Positions 60,729 to 64,000 of a stretch of 64,000 nt of DNA are shown here, in pieces (position 1 is the stretch's first letter; each line of letters begins with the position of its first letter). This DNA is from CALESS01 sp964405455 (GTDB lineage: Bacteria; Chloroflexota; Anaerolineae; Anaerolineales; Anaerolineaceae), in contig CAYOOA010000004.1 in the NCBI GenBank assembly GCA_964405455.1, positions 15,510 through 79,509 of the forward strand, in the 5' to 3' direction. The position numbers and the translations under genes were made by a program. The notes beneath the pieces were generated by a model. The model did not search any database, had not been told where the DNA came from, and saw only the letters and a list, made by a program, of their open reading frames with translations.

Positions 60729-61091
60729 AGTTAAGATTCTTCTTCCGAAGCGATGCGCCAACTATGCAAGGCCGGCGCGGCAGGGAAGGTTTGAAGCAGT
60801 ACCGGGTTTTAGTCACTCCACGGGAGTGTTGGCTTTTAGGCGATTATGATCGGAATTCGGTCCGGGAGTTTGACGAGGCTGGTTGGTGGATTTGAGCTTT
60901 TGAGCTGACCAGTTCTTATGCGAGGAAATTGATCGCGATCATTTGCTCTTGAAGACACCACAAACCAGGGATGAGAATCCCTGAAAATAAGCGGAGGGTC
61001 CTTCCTCCGTTGTATGGGGGATAACCCGGTTAAGCCAGGAACTTTCACACAGCCGCAGCCTGCTGGCGCAGAGCGACGGCTGTGTTCGTTT
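60729..61091 (+). ncRNA. Candidate structured RNA or long recX leader
   Basis: The only gap over 300 bp in the window. It contains several small hairpins: CACTCC/GGAGTG, a 7-bp stem with GAGA loop at about 60966-60983, CGGAGG/CCTCCG at about 60991-61008, and a 9-bp stem ACACAGCCG/CGGCTGTGT just before recX, followed by TTCGTTT. I found no good protein frame with a ribosome-binding site. It does not match RNase P, tmRNA or SRP signatures that I know. It may be a non-coding RNA ending at the last hairpin, or a regulatory leader. Confidence 0.4.
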
Positions 61092-61766
61092 ATGAATGGC
61101 AAAATAACTGCTTTGCAAGCTCAAAAAAGGAATCCCAACCGGGTGAACGTCTACCTGGATGGTGAGTATGCCTTCGGGCTTTCCAGAATAGTAGCGGCAT
61201 GGCTGCAAATTGGTCAATTTCTGGACGAACAAAAAATTAATTCTTTACTGGAGCAGGACGCGCTTGAAGTAGGCTTTCAAAAAGCGCTGAATTTCATCAG
61301 CTACCGGCCAAGGTCAGCCCAGGAAGTCCAGCGGAGATTGAAAGATTACGGATACAACGAAGAACAGGTTGAAGCGATCCTGGAACGGCTCAAGCAGGCA
61401 AGGTTGGTGGAAGATGCAGAGTTTGCCCGCTTGTGGGTGGAGAATCGTAGTGAATTCCGCCCGCGCAGCCAGAGGGTGATGAGAATCGAATTGCTCCAGA
61501 AAGGGATTTCGGAAGAAGAAATCCAAACCGCGCTGGGTGATGTCAAGGAAGATTCAGCGCTGGCTTACCAGGCCGCCATTCGATATGCCCGCAGGTTGAG
61601 GGGGTTGGAATGGCGTGAGTTTCGCGAACGGCTGGGTGCATTTCTCGTGCGCCGCGGCTTTGATTACGGAACACTGAACCCCGTGGTACGCCAGGTCTGG
61701 GATGAAATCCGATCATCCGGAGGCGGAACACCAGACTCTGGAAATGAGGAAAAGGAAGATGTTTAG
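61092..61766 (+). CDS. recX: Regulatory protein RecX
   Basis: A 224-residue helical repeat protein. The RecX pattern is seen in SYRPRSAQEVQRRLKDYGYNEEQVEAILERLKQARLVEDAEFARLWVENR-type repeats from about residue 62. RecX binds RecA filaments and limits recombination. It is longer than many RecX proteins because of the N-terminal 50-residue part. The ATG at 61092 follows a hairpin and has no Shine-Dalgarno. recA is not in the window. Confidence 0.87.
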   Translation: MNGKITALQAQKRNPNRVNVYLDGEYAFGLSRIVAAWLQIGQFLDEQKINSLLEQDALEVGFQKALNFISYRPRSAQEVQRRLKDYGYNEEQVEAILERLKQARLVEDAEFARLWVENRSEFRPRSQRVMRIELLQKGISEEEIQTALGDVKEDSALAYQAAIRYARRLRGLEWREFRERLGAFLVRRGFDYGTLNPVVRQVWDEIRSSGGGTPDSGNEEKEDV

Positions 61767-63300
61767 AGAAATGGGTATTTGGGTTTGGATCGTGTTTTTT
61801 GTCCTGGATGTGGCCGTGGTAGCACTCGTGGCCTATCTGTTATCCCGGTCATTAAACAATCGTTTTCGCCAGGAACAACAGAACCGTGCAGACAACATCG
61901 TTCTGACAGCCAATGAACAGGCCAAGACGATTGAATTGGATGCGCGAAACCGGGCCTTAAAAATCATCCAGGAAGCTGAGGCTGACCTGAGCCGACGACG
62001 AAAAGAACTGATCCTGGAAGAAGAGCGCTTGACCAAGCGGCGCCAGGAACTAGATCACCGAATGGAACGGCTGGAGCAACGCGAGCAGCAAATTAATAAA
62101 CGGCAAAGTGTGCTGGATAAGCGCGCAAATGATGTTGAGAAACTGGCCGACCAGCGCATGCTGGAATTGCAGCGAATTGCTGAAATGTCTGTGGAAGAGG
62201 CTCGCCAGGTATTACTGGCCGAGGTTGAGAAGGAAGCGCGCAATGATATGGCACGGATCATCCGGCAGGTGGAGGGCGAGGCCCGGGCGGAAGGCGAGAA
62301 GCGCGGTCGTGAGATCATTGCGGATGCCATTCAGCGGGTAGCCTCCGATCATGTGGCCGAAGTAACCACATCCGTCGTGCCACTGCCGAATGAGGACATG
62401 AAAGGCCGCATTGTCGGCCGCAACGGGCGCAATATTCGCGCCTTTGAACAGGCAGCCGGCGTGGATGTAATTGTTGATGACACTCCGGAAGCCGTCACTG
62501 TTTCCTGTTTTGACTCCGTCCGGCGGGAAATTGCCAGACGGGCCCTGGGTCGATTAATCCAGGACGGCCGGATTCACCCGGCGCATATTGAGAAAATCCT
62601 CAACGAGGAACAACGAGCCGTTGAGAAGGATATCGCCGAAGCCGGTGAACAGGCAGCCTATGAAGCCGGCGTGGCTGGTTTGCACCCGGAAATCTTGAAA
62701 GTGTTGGGACGTCTGAAATATCGCACTTCCTATGGTCAGAATCAATTGGCCCATGCTGTAGAAACCAGCAAGCTGGCTGCGGTGATTGCCGCCGAGTTGG
62801 GGGCTGATGTGGAAGTGGCCAAGGCTGGCGCCCTGCTGCACGACCTGGGCAAGGCCATGGATCACAACACGGATGGAACCCACGCCTTGATCGGAGCAGA
62901 ATTTGCCCGGCGCTACGGGGTTTCTCCCCGGGTGGTTAACGTGATCGCTTCCCATCATCACGAGGTGGAGCAGGAAAGCGTGGAAGCGGTGATTGCCGAG
63001 GCGGCGGATGCCATCTCCGGCGCTCGCCCGGGTGCCCGGCGTGAAGACCTGGAGCAATATCTGAAGCGCCTGCGGGCGTTGGAGGAAATTGCCAATTCCT
63101 ATAAGGGCGTCCAGCAATCTTATGCCATCCAGGCCGGTCGCGAAGTTCGCATTATTGTCCGCCCGGAAGATATTGATGACCTGGAAGCTGCCCGACTGGC
63201 CAGGGATATCGCCAAGAAGATCGAAGAGACGATGCAGTATCCAGGCCAGATCAAGGTTACGGTGATCCGCGAAACGCGGGCAACCGAATTCGCAAAATAA
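61759..63300 (+). CDS. rny: Ribonuclease Y
   Basis: A 513-residue membrane-bound endoribonuclease that starts mRNA decay. An N-terminal membrane helix (about 7-29) is followed by a long charged coiled coil to about 185, a KH domain (MKGRIVGRNGRNIRAFEQAAGVD) and an HD domain with HDLGKAMDH near residue 355. The ATG at 61759 follows AGGAAAAGGA and overlaps recX by 8 bp; an upstream ATG at 61702 is less likely. Confidence 0.94.
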   Translation: MFREMGIWVWIVFFVLDVAVVALVAYLLSRSLNNRFRQEQQNRADNIVLTANEQAKTIELDARNRALKIIQEAEADLSRRRKELILEEERLTKRRQELDHRMERLEQREQQINKRQSVLDKRANDVEKLADQRMLELQRIAEMSVEEARQVLLAEVEKEARNDMARIIRQVEGEARAEGEKRGREIIADAIQRVASDHVAEVTTSVVPLPNEDMKGRIVGRNGRNIRAFEQAAGVDVIVDDTPEAVTVSCFDSVRREIARRALGRLIQDGRIHPAHIEKILNEEQRAVEKDIAEAGEQAAYEAGVAGLHPEILKVLGRLKYRTSYGQNQLAHAVETSKLAAVIAAELGADVEVAKAGALLHDLGKAMDHNTDGTHALIGAEFARRYGVSPRVVNVIASHHHEVEQESVEAVIAEAADAISGARPGARREDLEQYLKRLRALEEIANSYKGVQQSYAIQAGREVRIIVRPEDIDDLEAARLARDIAKKIEETMQYPGQIKVTVIRETRATEFAK

Positions 63301-63314
63301 GCGTGAGAAACCAG

Positions 63315-63346
63315 GCTGCGGATGAGAAATCATCCGCAGCTTTTTT
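63315..63346 (+). terminator. Terminator of rny
   Basis: An 11-bp stem (63315-63325 with 63330-63340), GAAA loop and six T residues. The T tract overlaps the stop codon of the convergent MBL gene. Confidence 0.92.
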
Positions 63347-63974
63347 ACAGGAAGGGATTGTTGCGAAGCTCTTCTTCCACGCTTGACTCAGGGCCATGCC
63401 CGGAGAGAAGGCGGTAGGCAGGTGGAAGGGTGAAGATTTGCTTTTCAATGCTGTTGAGCAGGGCGAGAGGGTCGCCCCCCTTCAAGTCTGTGCGGCCGAC
63501 ACTGTGAAAGAAGATCAAATCTCCGGTTAATACAGCCTGGTTGGCGTGGAGGACAAAACTCACCGAGCCGGGAGTATGGCCAGGGGTTTGGCGAACTTCA
63601 ATTTCAGCCGAGCCGAGCGGAATTTTCTGGGTGTGAAACAGATGAAAATCCGGCAATCGGTTTGGGTGGAAGTTGATGCCAAACAGGTCAGCACCGCTGC
63701 CTTCCTTCCAAAGGATTTCATCCGACGGATGCAGGGCGATGGGGATGGTAGGATCGTAGCGATCAGACAGAGGTAGGGCGTTGACCACATGGTCATAATG
63801 AGAATGAGTCAAAAGAATATACCGCAAGCGGTATTCGTTTTCTTCCAGTAAATCCAGGATGGGATCCAGTTCGAAGGATGGATCCACAACGGCTGCCTGA
63901 CCGGAATGCTCATCAGCCAGGATAAAGGTGTTGTTTTCCAGGGGTCCAAGAATCAATGGGTGTATGGTGAACAT
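63345..63974 (-). CDS. MBL-fold metallo-hydrolase (glyoxalase II-like)
   Basis: A 209-residue metallo-beta-lactamase-fold protein. The binuclear zinc motif is THSHYDHV near residue 56, with PGHTPGSV, TGDLIFF and SGHGPES providing the remaining ligands. It resembles YcbL/GloB-type hydrolases that split thioesters such as S-lactoylglutathione or related metabolites. The substrate is not known. SD AGAGGAA precedes the ATG. Confidence 0.87.
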   Translation of the reverse strand: MFTIHPLILGPLENNTFILADEHSGQAAVVDPSFELDPILDLLEENEYRLRYILLTHSHYDHVVNALPLSDRYDPTIPIALHPSDEILWKEGSGADLFGINFHPNRLPDFHLFHTQKIPLGSAEIEVRQTPGHTPGSVSFVLHANQAVLTGDLIFFHSVGRTDLKGGDPLALLNSIEKQIFTLPPAYRLLSGHGPESSVEEELRNNPFL

Positions 63975-64000
63975 CTATTCCTCTGAATCAGAAAGCGATG

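Noticed and set aside
60775..60810. Possible SRP RNA (GGCAGG ... GAAGCAG)
   Set aside because: The conserved GGAA tetraloop stem of helix 8 is missing.
60656..60895. Open frame of 79 codons in the recX upstream gap
   Set aside because: It starts upstream of the predicted promoter, has no ribosome-binding site and its composition is unlike a protein.
60836..61102. Minus-strand open frame of 88 codons in the same gap
   Set aside because: No ribosome-binding site, Pro/Arg-rich random-like composition.
62554..63333. Long antisense frame opposite rny
   Set aside because: rny is unambiguous with KH and HD motifs; the antisense protein has no family-like features.
1..64000. CRISPR arrays, insertion sequences, integrases
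   Set aside because: No regularly spaced repeats, transposase motifs or terminal inverted repeats were seen.

Overview
The window looks like chromosome from a Chloroflexota bacterium, most likely class Anaerolineae. This is inferred from the style of the housekeeping proteins, a fused ADP-forming acyl-CoA synthetase, RNase Y, a CruF-like carotenoid hydratase and MoxR/DUF58/DUF4129 genes; no rRNA is present to prove it. Gene density is high, overlaps of 1-23 bp are common and most genes lie on the minus strand. I found no insertion sequence, prophage or CRISPR array. A recurring promoter type is an extended -10 (TGn followed by TACAAT, TATAAT, TAAAAT or TAGAAT), often without a good -35. Several genes have the -10 only 6-9 nt from the start codon and no Shine-Dalgarno sequence, which suggests leaderless mRNAs.

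Layout. 1-205: 5' end of rpsF (minus) with its leader. 244-5400: minus-strand cluster with a HAD phosphatase, an Ldh_2-type dehydrogenase, a DAO-type flavoprotein and a large FAD protein with four predicted Fe-S cluster sites, probably an amino/imino-acid dehydrogenase system. 5596-6564: pfkA. 12769-6628 (minus): tRNA-Leu(UAG), tig, clpP, NagD-like phosphatase, rlmN, ftsY and prfB with its +1 programmed frameshift, headed by a strong promoter. 12861-20200: a small hypothetical gene, acyl-CoA synthetase, a degenerate M23 domain protein, a glycerate 2-kinase / hydroxypyruvate reductase pair, an unknown gene behind a 44-bp palindrome, and a short-chain L-threonine dehydrogenase. 20330-22703: secDF. 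22792-24944: operon of a SpoIIE-type phosphatase, an RCK membrane protein without a K+ filter and a P-loop protein. 25009-27568: udk, a VTT membrane protein and an M20 peptidase. 27634-32344: MoxR, DUF58 and DUF4129 genes plus a zinc-ribbon protein.

32493-44805 is a phosphate/polyphosphate island. A CruF-like gene overlaps two tandem single-domain PPK2 genes. Convergent to them are a CHAD gene, two thymidylate-kinase-like genes (one with Arg for the P-loop Lys), phoU, pstBAC, pstS, phoR and phoB. pstS carries a good Pho box with 11-nt repeats placed 10 nt from an extended -10. phoB overlaps the end of a polysaccharide cluster (glycosyltransferase, heparinase-II/III-like protein, alcohol dehydrogenase/Gfo-Idh fusion).

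50313-64000: a YbhN-like membrane protein and a secreted gluzincin protease; YtxH and PAP2 genes; a transglutaminase and a GAF-PAS adenylate cyclase in tandem; a PfkB kinase with two small membrane proteins; a 500-bp region holding a strong promoter and a candidate structured RNA; recX, rny, and an MBL-fold hydrolase.
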